36,525 nucleotides of DNA, from assembly GCA_947631155.1 (NCBI GenBank), contig CANRKG010000014.1, positions 1 to 36,525 on the forward strand, written 5' to 3'. The position numbers were made by a program, and so were the translations under genes. Shown piece by piece: positions 7,336 to 15,994 of this stretch. The notes below the pieces were generated by a model, which was not told where the DNA came from, did no database searches, and worked only from the letters and a program-made list of their open reading frames with translations. How positions within the stretch are numbered: the first letter of the stretch is position 1; the number at the start of each line of letters is the position of its first letter. This DNA is from an uncultured Bacilli bacterium. GTDB taxonomy: Bacteria > Bacillota_I > Bacilli_A > RF39 > UBA660.

Positions 7336-9237
7336 ATGGCGTTAAAGTATGACGAATCATCAATTAAAATATTAGAAGGACTAGATGCAGTTAGAAAACG
7401 TCCTGGTATGTATATTGGATCAACTGATAAAAGAGGGCTGCATCATCTAGTTTGGGAAATTGTAGATAATTCAGTCGATGAAGCAATTAATGGCTTTGGT
7501 GATTCTATAAAAATAACTATTCATAGTGATAAAAGTATAAGTGTAGAAGATCATGGACGAGGTATTCCTACTGGTATGCATGCATCAGGAAAATCTACCC
7601 CTGAAGTTATTTTTACAGTTTTGCATGCTGGAGGTAAATTTGAAACCGATGGTTATAAAGTATCAGGAGGATTACATGGAGTAGGTTCCAGTGTTGTTAA
7701 TGCCTTATCAAAATGGATGGAAGTAACTATTAAAAATAATAAAGAAGAGCATTATATTCGTTTTGAAAATGGTGGACATGTAACTGTTCCTTTGAAAAAA
7801 ATTGGTACTACTAATAAAACAGGAACTATTGTTAGGTTTTTACCAGATGAAAGTATTTTTTCATCTACTAATTTTTCTTTTACTACTATTTGTGAAAGAA
7901 TGCAGGAATCAGCCTTTTTACTTAAGGGAATTACTATTGAAGTAATAGATGAAGAAGATGGTAGAAATGCTAAATATTGTTATGATAGAGGAATTGAACA
8001 ATTTGTTGAAGAATTAAATAAAGGCAAAACACCATTGCATAAAGTATTATCACTAAATGGTGCCAAAGATAAAATAGAAGTAGAAATTTCTATGCAATAT
8101 ACTGATACATATAGTGAAAATATTGTTAGTTTTGTTAATAATGTCAAGACTATTGATGGAGGTAGTCATGAAATTGGTTTTAAAACAGCCTTAACAAGAG
8201 TCTTTAATGATTATGCTAAAAGTAATGGTTTTATTAAAGGTAAAGATAAGGCTTTGGAAGGTAGTGATGTTAGAGAAGGATTAACAGCGGTTATTAGTTT
8301 AAAGATTCCAGAAGCTTTATTACAGTTTGAAGGACAAACTAAAGGTAAATTAGGTACTCCGCAAGCTCGTGTTGCGGTAGATACGATTGTAACAGAACAA
8401 ATGAAAGTCTTTTTAGAGGAAAATAAAACAATTGCTACAGAAATCATTAATAAGTCATTAAAGAGTAAAATTGCTCGAGAAGCGGCTCGAAAAGCTCGTG
8501 AAGAAGCTCGGAAAGGTAATAAGAAGAACAGCAAAGAAAGGAGTTTATCTGGAAAACTAGCTCCAGCTCAAAGTAAAGATAAAACTAAAAAAGAATTGTT
8601 TTTAGTCGAAGGTGATTCTGCGGGAGGTTCTGCGAAACAAGGTAGAGATAGGAGATATCAAGCCATCTTACCTTTACGTGGAAAAGTTTTAAATACTGAA
8701 AAAACAAAAGAAGAAGATATCTTAAAAAATGAAGAAATTAATACAATTATTTATACTGTAGGTGCTGGGTATGGACCAAACTTTTCAATTGATGAGTGTG
8801 AATATGCTAAAGTAATTATCATGAGTGATGCGGATGAAGATGGAGGACATATTCAATGTTTACTATTAACATTCTTTTATCGTTATATGAGACCATTAAT
8901 TGAAGATGGTAGATTGTTTGTTGCCTTACCACCATTATTTAAAATTCAAAGTGGTAAAGAAATTGATTATGCTTATTCGATAGAAGAAATGAAAGAAAAA
9001 TCAAAAGGAAAAAAATGTGAAATTCAACGTTATAAAGGTCTTGGTGAAATGAATGCAGATCAACTATGTGAAACAACTATGCAACCAGGAACTAGAACAT
9101 TAATTAGAGTAAATATAGAAGATGCTCAGTTAGCAGAAAAACGTGTTAGTGTGTTAATGGGAGATGATGTTCCACCTCGTAAAGAGTGGATTGATGAAAA
9201 CGTTGAATTTACATTAGAAGATGATTATCAAATATAA
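7336..9237 (+). CDS. parE: DNA topoisomerase IV subunit B
   Basis: 633 residues, the ATPase subunit that drives decatenation of daughter chromosomes with ParC. The GHKL ATPase domain shows KRPGMYIGSTDKRGLHHL and EIVDNSVDEA (Asn45 region binds Mg-ATP). Next come DHGRGIPTG (72-80) and the ATP-lid motif GGLHGVGSSVVNAL. The TOPRIM part has EGDSAGG (425-431), PLRGKVLN and the metal-binding DADED (498-502). The C-terminus has RYKGLGEMNADQL. The motif after DAD reads EDGGHIQ rather than the usual VDGAHI, a mild variation. ParE rather than GyrB is chosen because of its N-terminal sequence and the linked parC. The gene begins the operon parE - 190-aa gene - parC. Confidence 0.92.
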   Translation: MALKYDESSIKILEGLDAVRKRPGMYIGSTDKRGLHHLVWEIVDNSVDEAINGFGDSIKITIHSDKSISVEDHGRGIPTGMHASGKSTPEVIFTVLHAGGKFETDGYKVSGGLHGVGSSVVNALSKWMEVTIKNNKEEHYIRFENGGHVTVPLKKIGTTNKTGTIVRFLPDESIFSSTNFSFTTICERMQESAFLLKGITIEVIDEEDGRNAKYCYDRGIEQFVEELNKGKTPLHKVLSLNGAKDKIEVEISMQYTDTYSENIVSFVNNVKTIDGGSHEIGFKTALTRVFNDYAKSNGFIKGKDKALEGSDVREGLTAVISLKIPEALLQFEGQTKGKLGTPQARVAVDTIVTEQMKVFLEENKTIATEIINKSLKSKIAREAARKAREEARKGNKKNSKERSLSGKLAPAQSKDKTKKELFLVEGDSAGGSAKQGRDRRYQAILPLRGKVLNTEKTKEEDILKNEEINTIIYTVGAGYGPNFSIDECEYAKVIIMSDADEDGGHIQCLLLTFFYRYMRPLIEDGRLFVALPPLFKIQSGKEIDYAYSIEEMKEKSKGKKCEIQRYKGLGEMNADQLCETTMQPGTRTLIRVNIEDAQLAEKRVSVLMGDDVPPRKEWIDENVEFTLEDDYQI

Positions 9238-9257
9238 GTTTTAGGGAGGTTATTTAT

Positions 9258-9830
9258 ATGGATAATACAAAAAATAAAGATATAGAAATGAGATATAATA
9301 AATTAAAAAAAGTTAGAAATATGATTACGGAAGCTAGTAAAAAAGTTCAGGAATATGAGTCAAATCCAATGATTCAAGATTACGTATATCAAAAGAAATT
9401 GCTTGATTTATATTCAAAATATGAATTGGATAACGTAGATGATATGCAACTTTTAGAAAAAGTACTTAATAATGAAGATTTAGGTATAGATTATAGTAAT
9501 ATCTATGTTTATTATGGAACTTATGCTGTATCACCTGTTGACGGCAGTTTTCAATTAATAAATTATAATAATCCAAATGCTAAATGTAGAAAATATCGTG
9601 ATATTAAAAGTGGTGATATAAAACAAATTACACTTTCTAAAGAACCAAAATTTTTAGAAGATAATATTGTATTATTTGCTGAAGATAGAATGGATGAAGA
9701 TTTTGAAAAATTTTATAATGATTCACGTAAACATTATTTTGAGCTAACAGATAAATTTGGCTTATATGTTGCAAAAACCCAAATAATTTTAGCTAAAAGA
9801 CATTCTAAACCACGAGTTAATAATAAATAG
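9258..9830 (+). CDS. Unknown cytoplasmic protein between parE and parC
   Basis: 190 residues; I do not recognise the family. No signal peptide or membrane segment is visible. The first 60 residues are charged and helical (KLKKVRNMITEASKKVQEYE). The middle has a beta-rich part with YVYYGTY, SPVDGSFQLINY and CRKYRDIKSG, and the C-terminal part is a charged alpha/beta region. It has a strong ribosome site (AGGGAGG) and lies 20 nt after parE and 14 nt before parC, so all three should be co-translated from one message. That position suggests a link with topoisomerase IV, but nothing in the sequence shows one. Confidence 0.7.
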   Translation: MDNTKNKDIEMRYNKLKKVRNMITEASKKVQEYESNPMIQDYVYQKKLLDLYSKYELDNVDDMQLLEKVLNNEDLGIDYSNIYVYYGTYAVSPVDGSFQLINYNNPNAKCRKYRDIKSGDIKQITLSKEPKFLEDNIVLFAEDRMDEDFEKFYNDSRKHYFELTDKFGLYVAKTQIILAKRHSKPRVNNK

Positions 9831-9844
9831 AAAGTAGTGATAAG

Positions 9845-12391
9845 ATGGCGAAAAAACAACAAATACAAACTGTAATGGAAAAAATCTTTGATTATACTTT
9901 AGAAGATATAATGGGAGAAAGATTTGGAAGTTATTCTAAATATATTATTCAAGATCGTGCTATTCCTGATGCTAGAGATGGGTTAAAACCTGTTCAACGA
10001 CGTATTTTATATTCTATGCATAAAGAAAAGAATACTTATGATAGAGGTTATCGTAAAAGTGCTAAAACCGTTGGAGATGTAATTGGTAATTATCATCCTC
10101 ATGGTGATACTTCAATTTATGATGCAATGGTTCGAATGAGTCAAGCTTGGAAAACTAGAAATCCTTATATTGATATGCATGGTAATAATGGTTCAATTGA
10201 TGGAGATAGTCCCGCTGCTTATCGTTATACTGAGGCTAGATTATCGAAGATTAGTAACGAAATGCTTAGAGATCTTGATAAAAATACAGTTGAATTTTCG
10301 CCTAATTTTGATGACACTACAGAAGAACCGACGGTTTTACCTGCCAGGTTTCCAGCTTTACTTGTTTATGGTGCACAAGGTATTTCAGCAGGTTATGCTA
10401 CAAATATTCCACCGCATAACTTAGAAGAAATTATTGATGCAACAGTACATAGAATTGATAATCCTAATTGTTCATTAGATACATTAATGAAATATGTTCA
10501 AGGTCCTGATTTTCCTACTGGTGGAATAGTTGAAGGTATTGATGGCATAAGACAAGCTTATGAAACAGGTCGTGGTCGTATTATTATTAGAAGTCGTTAT
10601 AATTTTGAAGAAGAAAAAGGAAAAACTTCGATAGTTATTACAGAAATTCCATTTGAATCTAACAAAACACAAATGGTCAAAAAAATGGACGATATTAGAA
10701 TTGATAAAAAGATAGATGGTATTTTAGAAGTAAGAGATGAATCTGCCGCTGATGTTAGAATTGTCATTGATTTAAAAAAGGGTACTGATAAGGATTTGGT
10801 TGTAAATTATTTACTTAAAAATACTGATATGCAAATAAGTTATAATTTTAATATGGTTGCAATTGTCAATAAAAGACCAAAGTTAGTTGGTTTATGTACA
10901 GCTTTAGACGCTTTTATTTCTCATCAAAAAGAAGTTGTAACTCGTCGTACCAAATTTGATTTAGAGCACGCTAAAGCTAGACTACATATTGTTGATGGTT
11001 TAATTAAATGTATTTCTATTTTAGATGAAGTCATTAAAGTTATTAGAGCTAGTAAAAATAAAGCGGATGCCAAAGTCAATTTAGTTAACGAATTTGCTTT
11101 TTCAGAACGCCAAGCAGAAGCGATTGTCATGTTACAATTATATCGTCTTACCAATACAGATGTAGTTGAATTAGAAGAAGAAAAATTAAAATTACAAAAA
11201 ATTATAGATGGATTAAATAAAATTTTAGATAATCCAGAAGTATTAAAAAGTGTCATGAAAAAAGAGTTAAAAGACATCAAGAAGAATTATCCAACACCTA
11301 GAATAACTGATATTAAAGAAGACATAACGGAAATTAAAATTGATAATACAGTAATGATTCCAAAAGAAGATGTAATTGTTACTGTCACTAATGATGGTTA
11401 TATTAAAAGAACTAGTTTGAGAAGTTATCAAGCAAGTAGTGATGAACTACCAACTTTAAAAGAAAACGACTATATTATTGGTCAATTTGAATTATCTACT
11501 ATGGATACATTGTTAGTCTTTACTACTAGTGGAAATTATCTTTATATACCAGTTCATACTATTTTTGATATTAAATGGAAAGATATGGGAAAACATGTTT
11601 CCAATTTAATTGAGATTGGTCAAGGAGAAAGAATAATCTCAGCGATACCAATATATTCTTTTGAAACAAATCAAAATATAATTATTGCATCTCAAAACGG
11701 AATGATTAAACGTACTAAAATTAGTGACTTTAAATTAACCCGTTATTCTAAGCCTGTTAGTTGTATTAAACTAAAAGATGATGATAGTTTAATCGCAGCT
11801 TTTATAGAAAAAGAAAAATATGTTTTTCTAACAACTGATTCTGGTTATGGCTTAAGTTATAAAACTGAAGATATTCCAATTGTTGGTGTTAAAGCTAGTG
11901 GTGTTAAATCTATGAAGCTTAAAGACGATAAAATAGTTTCAGTAAATAATTTTGATTATCAAAATCAAGAATTTATCTCTATTATTACTGATAAGGGTAC
12001 TGGTAAGAGAATTAGACTGAGTGAATTTCCAATCTCTTCTCGTGCTTTAAGAGGATTATTAGTCATTCGTGAAGTTAAGACTAATCCATATAAAATAATT
12101 AAAACTTTTATTACAGATAATAAGAAATATATCGGGATTAAAAATGGTAGTATTAAGGAATTAAAAGTTACAGAATTACCAATTTTTGACCGTTATTCCA
12201 CAGGTAGTCAAATATCTAAGAGTGAACTTAATGATGCTTATATAGTAAGTGAATTATTAAAAAAAGAAGATAGTGAAAAAAACATTTCATTAGAAGAAGT
12301 TCCTAATGTCCAAAAAGAATCCAAAAAAGAGCAAATCTCTTTACAAGAGATAGATGATAGGTTAATGACTATTGATGATTTCTTAGATTAA
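9845..12391 (+). CDS. parC: DNA topoisomerase IV subunit A
   Basis: 848 residues, the DNA breakage-reunion subunit. The winged-helix part contains DGLKPVQRRILYSM and HPHGDTSIYDAM (84-95). The active-site tyrosine is Tyr128 in AAYRYTEARL. QGISAGYATNIPPHN follows, and then the tower and coiled-coil gate (ERQAEAIVMLQLYRLTN). The C-terminal third forms the degenerate beta-pinwheel with repeats such as TNDGYIKR, TSGNYLY, SQNGMIKR and TDKGTGKR. The quinolone-determining positions read Thr89 and Asp93 where Staphylococcus ParC has Ser80 and Glu84. The tail (last 60 residues) is acidic and lysine-rich. The next gene starts only 26 nt later with no terminator, so read-through into the acyl-transfer cassette is likely. 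Confidence 0.93.
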   Translation: MAKKQQIQTVMEKIFDYTLEDIMGERFGSYSKYIIQDRAIPDARDGLKPVQRRILYSMHKEKNTYDRGYRKSAKTVGDVIGNYHPHGDTSIYDAMVRMSQAWKTRNPYIDMHGNNGSIDGDSPAAYRYTEARLSKISNEMLRDLDKNTVEFSPNFDDTTEEPTVLPARFPALLVYGAQGISAGYATNIPPHNLEEIIDATVHRIDNPNCSLDTLMKYVQGPDFPTGGIVEGIDGIRQAYETGRGRIIIRSRYNFEEEKGKTSIVITEIPFESNKTQMVKKMDDIRIDKKIDGILEVRDESAADVRIVIDLKKGTDKDLVVNYLLKNTDMQISYNFNMVAIVNKRPKLVGLCTALDAFISHQKEVVTRRTKFDLEHAKARLHIVDGLIKCISILDEVIKVIRASKNKADAKVNLVNEFAFSERQAEAIVMLQLYRLTNTDVVELEEEKLKLQKIIDGLNKILDNPEVLKSVMKKELKDIKKNYPTPRITDIKEDITEIKIDNTVMIPKEDVIVTVTNDGYIKRTSLRSYQASSDELPTLKENDYIIGQFELSTMDTLLVFTTSGNYLYIPVHTIFDIKWKDMGKHVSNLIEIGQGERIISAIPIYSFETNQNIIIASQNGMIKRTKISDFKLTRYSKPVSCIKLKDDDSLIAAFIEKEKYVFLTTDSGYGLSYKTEDIPIVGVKASGVKSMKLKDDKIVSVNNFDYQNQEFISIITDKGTGKRIRLSEFPISSRALRGLLVIREVKTNPYKIIKTFITDNKKYIGIKNGSIKELKVTELPIFDRYSTGSQISKSELNDAYIVSELLKKEDSEKNISLEEVPNVQKESKKEQISLQEIDDRLMTIDDFLD

Positions 12392-12417
12392 TATAAATTA
12401 TAGATAGGATAGGTGAT

Positions 12418-12936
12418 ATGTATATGAAGAGAGCTCGTGTTTTTCTTTTAAAACTTGATAGCTCTCAACCTATCGATAAATTAGAGCTTTTAAAAGTAAT
12501 CTTAAGAAAATATTATGATATAGATATTTGTAAAAAGGATATTTATTATAATAAATATGGTAAACCTCTGCATAAAGATTTTTACTTTAATTTTTCAGAC
12601 TCAAAAAATTATATGGCTCTTATTATTGGTAGTGGTGATGTTGGTATTGATATTGAATATCAACGTTGTATTCCTAAAGGAATGATAGATAATATTATAA
12701 ACGAAAATGAAAAGCCTTTAAAATATAATGCATTATATTATTGGGTATGTAAGGAAGCTTATGTTAAATATCTAGGAACGGGGATAAATAATTATTTCAG
12801 TAAACTAGATATAGCAAAGATTACAAAAGATGTATATACTTATAAATATATTGTTGCTGATTTATATTTATGGGCTTTTTCTTCTGTTCAAATATGCAAT
12901 AAAATTATTGAATTGAATGTGAGTGACATGTTATAA
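12418..12936 (+). CDS. Sfp-type 4'-phosphopantetheinyl transferase
   Basis: 172 residues. It would transfer phosphopantetheine from CoA to the serine of a carrier protein, most simply the ACP encoded next door. Diagnostic motifs are NFSDSKNYMAL (the usual N-x-SH(S) block), GIDIE (Asp78 and Glu80, Mg/CoA binding) and WVCKEAYVKYLGTG (the WxxKEAxxK signature, Lys112-Glu113). It is short compared with Sfp (about 224 aa), missing mainly linker and C-terminal parts. Start 12418 has the site AGGTGA; ATG 12424 is an alternative two codons in. It opens the five-gene acyl-transfer cassette, 27 nt before the ACP gene. A private PPTase suggests that the general AcpS does not serve this carrier. Confidence 0.85.
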   Translation: MYMKRARVFLLKLDSSQPIDKLELLKVILRKYYDIDICKKDIYYNKYGKPLHKDFYFNFSDSKNYMALIIGSGDVGIDIEYQRCIPKGMIDNIINENEKPLKYNALYYWVCKEAYVKYLGTGINNYFSKLDIAKITKDVYTYKYIVADLYLWAFSSVQICNKIIELNVSDML

Positions 12937-12963
12937 TATAGATATATAATTAGAGGTATTTTT

Positions 12964-13203
12964 ATGGAAGAAAAATTAGATAAAATTTTAAGAGAAACAT
13001 TATTTTTAGAAGCAAATTTTAAAATTACAGACGATTTATTTGTTGGAAGTATTGTAGAATGGGATAGTTTAGCACATATGAACTTGATATATAATCTTAA
13101 TACTAAATTTGATATTTCAATATCTTTTACTGAATTAAGTAAAATCAGTAATTGGGGTGAACTAAAGAAATTAGTCATTGCTAAAACAGAAGGAAATAAT
13201 TAA
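12964..13203 (+). CDS. Acyl/aminoacyl carrier protein (DltC-like)
   Basis: 79 residues with the four-helix carrier-protein pattern. The phosphopantetheine attachment serine is Ser35 in VEWDSLAHMNLI. This EWDSLAHM form is typical of stand-alone carrier proteins of peripheral pathways rather than of the fatty-acid ACP (usually ADSLD). The second helix and ISISFTELSKISNWGEL fit the conserved C-terminal half. A ribosome site (AGAGG) precedes the start. The stop codon ends one base before the ATG of the ligase gene, so the two are probably translationally coupled. It is proposed to carry the thioester substrate between the ligase and the membrane acyltransferase. Confidence 0.88.
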   Translation: MEEKLDKILRETLFLEANFKITDDLFVGSIVEWDSLAHMNLIYNLNTKFDISISFTELSKISNWGELKKLVIAKTEGNN

Positions 13204-13204
13204 T

Positions 13205-14566
13205 ATGATGCTATTAGAAAAAATTAAGTATTTTGCTACTAATACTCCAGATAAAACCGCTATGATTATATCTTCGAAAGTAATTTCTTATCAAGATTTC
13301 TATAAAAATATTATTAAATGTGCCAATTACTTAAAAAAAGAAACAGTTGCTAAGGGAGATATTATCATCTTTGAAAATACTCAAGATGAATTTTTTTGTT
13401 ATATATTTTTTGCAATTAATTTATTAAATGCTATTGCATTACCAATTGATAAAAGTAATGCCTATAAAGTAAATGAAATAAAAAAGAAGGTTAATGCCAA
13501 AATAGTCATTTCAATTGAAGATATTAAAGAAAATTTAGAAAATAGTTCAAATGATGAAATAGAAATCACAGCTGTTACGGATAATCCATGTTTATTGTTG
13601 CTATCTTCTGGATCTACAGGATATGAAAAAGTTATTGAGTATAGTAATGATACGGTATATCATATAGTTCAGGTATACCCAGATATTTATAATATTGATG
13701 CTAATTTTATGGTTTTACCAACGGGACCTTTATGTCGTGCTTATTCAATTACTAGAATGTTTTTAGCCTTTTATTATGGCATGTCATTATGTATTTTCGA
13801 TAGTCAAAATGTTATTGATTTACTAAGTTTGTGTAGTCAATATAAACATATTTTATTGTCAACTAATCCTACTATGATTCATTATTTAATTACTTTATTT
13901 GGTGAGAAATTTAGTTCATGCTTGAATAATATAGAAATTATCGAAAGTTGTACTGCTCCTCTTAATAGTAATGATGCTAAAATTTTGGCGGATATGTTAA
14001 AGAAGACCAAATTTTATAATTTTTATGGAGCTACTGAATATCAAATAGCATATTTAGATATTTTAAAATACGGTTATAAAAAAGGCTGTGTGGGAAAATT
14101 ATTAGAAAGTACAGTGGTAGAAATACTTGATGAAGAAGGAAATATTATTAAGTCAGATAAAAATCATCCAGGAGTTATTAGAATTTATAATGAAGAATAT
14201 GGTTTTAAATATTTTAAAGAGAAACAACAAAAATACTTTTATCCTGGCGAAGTAGGTTATATCGAAAATGGGTTATTATATCTGGTTGACCGTGAAAAAA
14301 ATTTCTTTAATATTAACGGTTATAAAACATCGCCAACGGAGATTGAAGATTTAGTACTGACATATCCAGGAGTTTTAGAATGTATTTGCTATTACAAAGA
14401 AGTATTATCTTTAGATATAGTAGTTAAGGGTAATTTCGATATTTCCAAACTTAAGGTATATTTAAAAGACCATTTATATAAATATCAAGTTCCCAAAAAG
14501 ATAAATATTGTTACAAGTATTGCTAAAACTTCTAACGGTAAACTTAATCGAAGAATATATAATTAG
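13205..14566 (+). CDS. AMP-forming acyl/aminoacyl-carrier-protein ligase (DltA-like)
   Basis: 453 residues from ATG 13205. That start is preferred because AGGAA lies 9 nt upstream; a longer TTG start would overlap the ACP gene. It belongs to the ANL adenylation superfamily: P-loop SSGSTG (134-139), NFYGATE (272-278), GEVGY and LVDREKNFFNINGYKTSPTEIE (hinge and A8 region), and the C-terminal catalytic lysine in SNGKLNRR (Lys446). It would activate a carboxylic or amino acid with ATP and load it on the adjacent carrier protein. It is about 50 residues shorter than typical DltA, and the motifs SSGSTG and NFYGATE differ from the DltA forms TSGTTG and NTYGPTE. The substrate therefore need not be D-alanine. 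The MBOAT gene follows after 20 nt. Confidence 0.88.
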   Translation: MMLLEKIKYFATNTPDKTAMIISSKVISYQDFYKNIIKCANYLKKETVAKGDIIIFENTQDEFFCYIFFAINLLNAIALPIDKSNAYKVNEIKKKVNAKIVISIEDIKENLENSSNDEIEITAVTDNPCLLLLSSGSTGYEKVIEYSNDTVYHIVQVYPDIYNIDANFMVLPTGPLCRAYSITRMFLAFYYGMSLCIFDSQNVIDLLSLCSQYKHILLSTNPTMIHYLITLFGEKFSSCLNNIEIIESCTAPLNSNDAKILADMLKKTKFYNFYGATEYQIAYLDILKYGYKKGCVGKLLESTVVEILDEEGNIIKSDKNHPGVIRIYNEEYGFKYFKEKQQKYFYPGEVGYIENGLLYLVDREKNFFNINGYKTSPTEIEDLVLTYPGVLECICYYKEVLSLDIVVKGNFDISKLKVYLKDHLYKYQVPKKINIVTSIAKTSNGKLNRRIYN

Positions 14567-14586
14567 TAGTAAAGGAGCCTTGTTGT

Positions 14587-15981
14587 ATGTTTTTTTCTTC
14601 TTCTATTTTTCTTTTCTTTTTTTTGCCATTATGTCTTATTTTATATTTTAATCCTTTTATTAAAAATACAAAGTATAAGAATGTTATTTTATTAATCTTT
14701 AGTATAATTTTTTATTTTTGTAATTCTAGAAAATACTTTTGGTTATTATGTGTTTCAATTTTATTTAATTATTTTATTAGTATTATTTTATATAAAACTA
14801 AGTATAAAAAGACTTTGTTATTTATAGATATTGGTGTAAATATATTTATTTTATCATATTTTAAAGTACTAGGAGTTGGTTCCAGTATCTCTAATAAATT
14901 ATTACCAACTGTAGCTCCATTAGGCTTAGCTTTTTATACTTTTCAAGAAATATCTTATATTGTAGACGTATATAGAAAAGTAATTGAAAAACCAGAAAGT
15001 ATTTTTAAATTTGCTTTATATATTTTTTTATTTCCACAATTGATATCAGGACCAATTGTTAGATATGATGATATTAAAGAGCAATTAGAAAAAAGACATT
15101 ATAAAGTTAATAATTTAAATCAAGGAATTAGTCAATTTATCATTGGTTTGTTTAAAAAGTGTGTTATTGCTGATTCTATGGCATATTGTACTGAACAGAT
15201 GTTTTTAGCTGGTAGTAGCAGTATCTGTTATGCCTGGTTAACTGCTATATTTTTAGTTCTTTATTTATATTATGATTTTAGTGCCTATTCCAATATGGCT
15301 ATAGGATTATTAAAAATATTTGGATTTGATAAAATCAAAAAGAATTTTGATTATCCTTATGCAGCAAAATCAATTACTGAATTTTGGCGAAAATGGAATA
15401 TCTCATTAGGAACTTGGTTTAATGATTATGTATTATATCCGTTATGTAATAGTAAAATATATTTTAAAATAATGGGATTTTTAAAAAGAATCTTTAATCA
15501 GAAATGGGCCTTTAAAATTTGTAATTTTATTGTACATCTAGTTGTTTGGATTTTAGTTGGATTATGGCATGGATTAGGAATTAATTTTTGTTACTTTGGA
15601 ATTTATTATTTTGTATTTTTAATAATTGAAAAGAACTTCTCACTTATTAAAAAATTAGGATTTTTATCACATATATATACATTAATAGTTATATGTGTTG
15701 GAACTATTATATTTTTCTCTTTTTCAGATCCAAGTTTTAGCTTCTTTAAATCCTTATTCATTAATAATAACTTTATTGATAACAATGTCTTATTACTTTT
15801 ATCTGGTTATAAATATTTGTTATTAACTGCTATAATTGGAGCTTTTCCTATAACAAAACTATTTCATAAATTTAAATACTATCAAGGACTTAAAAGTTTT
15901 ATTTTAATTATTATGTTTATAATATCTATTTATTTTATTAGTGCTTCTTCAGACACTCCTTTTATCTATTTTAATTTTTGA
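14587..15981 (+). CDS. MBOAT-family membrane acyltransferase (AlgI/DltB-like)
   Basis: 464 residues with about 11 hydrophobic helices. Landmarks of the AlgI/PatA/DltB group are PLGLAFYTFQEISYIVDVYR, LFPQLISGPIVRY, YYDFSAYSNMAIG and SITEFWRKWNISLGTWF. The catalytic MBOAT histidine is His328 in VGLWHG. Position 271 is Asn (codon AAT) where AlgI, PatA and DltB have His in RxWHxSL. The normally following iPLGG is LYPLC here. The protein should move the acyl group from the loaded carrier protein across or onto the outer face of the membrane. It ends in a TGA stop 13 nt before the exported partner gene. The acceptor (teichoic acid, glycolipid, peptidoglycan) is not shown by the sequence. Confidence 0.88.
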   Translation: MFFSSSIFLFFFLPLCLILYFNPFIKNTKYKNVILLIFSIIFYFCNSRKYFWLLCVSILFNYFISIILYKTKYKKTLLFIDIGVNIFILSYFKVLGVGSSISNKLLPTVAPLGLAFYTFQEISYIVDVYRKVIEKPESIFKFALYIFLFPQLISGPIVRYDDIKEQLEKRHYKVNNLNQGISQFIIGLFKKCVIADSMAYCTEQMFLAGSSSICYAWLTAIFLVLYLYYDFSAYSNMAIGLLKIFGFDKIKKNFDYPYAAKSITEFWRKWNISLGTWFNDYVLYPLCNSKIYFKIMGFLKRIFNQKWAFKICNFIVHLVVWILVGLWHGLGINFCYFGIYYFVFLIIEKNFSLIKKLGFLSHIYTLIVICVGTIIFFSFSDPSFSFFKSLFINNNFIDNNVLLLLSGYKYLLLTAIIGAFPITKLFHKFKYYQGLKSFILIIMFIISIYFISASSDTPFIYFNF

Positions 15982-15994
15982 GGTGAGTTAAGAT

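Noticed and set aside
8211-8534. Minus-strand open frame inside parE, and similar ones inside parC, dnaK, alaS and holA
   Set aside because: They lie opposite strongly conserved genes, have no ribosome sites and no recognisable protein features; they come from base composition.
10094-10130. Thr89/Asp93 in ParC as a quinolone-resistance mutation
   Set aside because: These differ from the Staphylococcus residues, but without wild-type relatives they may simply be the lineage's normal residues.
13178-13204. TTG start for the ligase gene
   Set aside because: It would overlap the ACP gene and lacks a ribosome site; ATG 13205 has AGGAA at good spacing.
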